Origin: Rugosimonospora sp040255525
GTDB taxonomy: Bacteria > Actinomycetota > Actinomycetes > Mycobacteriales > Micromonosporaceae
DNA: 64,000 nt
NCBI GenBank assembly: GCA_040255525.1
Contig: JBDZVD010000005.1
Span: forward strand, 62,001 to 126,000
Reading direction: 5' to 3'
Each line of letters starts with the position of its first letter. Position 1 is the first letter of the stretch. The position numbers and the translations under genes were made by a program. The notes under the pieces were generated by a model, which was not told the DNA's origin, made no database searches, and saw nothing but the letters and a program-made list of their open reading frames with translations. Shown here piece after piece: positions 63,533 through 64,000 of this stretch.

Positions 63533-63994
63533 CTAGATGCCCGACGCGTTGGGTGTCGTCCCGATCTGGGTTTCCCCGCCCGGGCGTTTCAAGGACGTTG
63601 GCAGCCTCGCGTCACGCGCGAACTGCGGGTCGAAGTTCCATAGTGCTTCGATCCCGAAAAGTGCGGTCGCCAAAGCTGTCTGATCCGCCGCCGTGGCTAC
63701 ACCACTTGCTGGACGACCCCCGTATCGCAGTCCATGGTGTCGCCGACGCTGCTCCCTGAGCACGTGCCGGCCCGCGCGGCTAGCCTCCGGAGTGCTCAGC
63801 AGGAGCAACACCACGGCGGAGTTGAGCAGGACTGATCCGTAGACCGGCCAGGAATCACGGTCGGCGAAGAACGACAGGGCGATCACCGCCCCTACCGGCA
63901 CGACCGCGAGAACCTGCAGGTGCCGACGTCGCGGCTCTCGTAGCAGCAAGCCCCGCCAGACGAGTCGCCGCTCTAGCCGATCCAATTCGGCCAC
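63533..63994 (-). CDS. small membrane protein (start at window edge)
   Basis: 153 residues if the GTG at 63994 is used; the gene may begin beyond the window. A basic N-terminus (RLERRLVWRGLLLREPRRRH) is followed by two hydrophobic segments (about 26-45, VLAVVPVGAVIALSFFA, and about 52-68, GSVLLNSAVVLLLLS) and a basic, low-complexity tail. No family recognised. The tail contains no conserved motif and could be a partly degraded end. Confidence 0.5.
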   Translation of the reverse strand: MAELDRLERRLVWRGLLLREPRRRHLQVLAVVPVGAVIALSFFADRDSWPVYGSVLLNSAVVLLLLSTPEASRAGRHVLREQRRRHHGLRYGGRPASGVATAADQTALATALFGIEALWNFDPQFARDARLPTSLKRPGGETQIGTTPNASGI

Positions 63995-64000
63995 GACGCG

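Overview
The window is high-GC DNA with many GTG and a few TTG starts, Tat signals, lipobox lipoproteins, F420-type (LLM) flavoenzymes, CBM2- and CBM13-tailed secreted glycosidases and a Hint-type polymorphic toxin. This points to a filamentous actinomycete, most likely Micromonosporaceae. That placement is inference, because no rRNA or other marker gene is present. I see no tRNA, rRNA or CRISPR array.

Layout: (1) 1-3522: the end of a beta-propeller lipoprotein gene, then a secreted glycosidase with a ricin-type CBM13 tail behind a promoter that carries two copies of an inverted repeat. (2) 4312-14113: the most unusual part, two divergent, translationally coupled three-gene operons. The minus operon encodes a PD-(D/E)XK (DUF559-like) nuclease, a double winged-helix protein and a 1057-residue fusion of an AAA-type NTPase to a HerA-type ATPase. 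The plus operon encodes a protein resembling an ABC-3C middle component, an ABC/SMC-like ATPase with a four-Cys zinc motif, and a large protein ending in a second PD-(D/E)XK nuclease. I read it as a composite anti-mobile-element (defence) cassette that I cannot match to a named system. (3) 14211-14372: an ISAs1-type transposase scar and a 34-bp exact copy of part of the toxin gene found at 35 kb.

(4) 14408-23446: one minus operon (LacI regulator, ribokinase, RbsD, three-part sugar ABC importer, Gfo/Idh/MocA oxidoreductase, six-hairpin glycosidase-like protein). (5) 23947-32825: a second LacI regulator divergent from a GH13 / GH2 / sugar-ABC operon whose control region has a strong promoter and six LacI-type half or whole operators, four of them in a 13-bp tandem array. 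(6) 32811-34056 and 34060-35574: an IS256 remnant, then an N-terminally truncated Hint polymorphic toxin and its likely immunity gene. (7) 35983-40807: a Tat-exported GH5 cellulase with CBM2, a broken S33 peptidase gene, and a divergent MFS pump / MmyB-like regulator pair. (8) 41010-41160: an IS630-type remnant.

(9) 41238-62927: a 21-kb acyl-CoA catabolic cluster (CoA ligase, FAH-family hydrolase, Liv-type ABC importer, TetR regulator, thioesterase, two-subunit biotin-dependent acyl-CoA carboxylase, two SDRs, two LLM flavoenzymes, two MaoC hydratases, two EthD proteins, acyl-CoA dehydrogenase, cupin, CitE/HpcH-type lyase). Each of its divergent promoters carries a related ACGA-rich palindrome, so it looks like one TetR regulon. 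Dehydrogenase, carboxylase, hydratase and lyase are the reaction types of leucine or isoprenoid acid breakdown (compare the accA1/accD1/fadE19/MaoC/citE locus of mycobacteria). (10) 63053-63465: IS3 and IS110 remnants, then a small membrane protein gene at the window edge. Transposase relics sit at or near four of the module boundaries, so the window looks assembled from mobile blocks.
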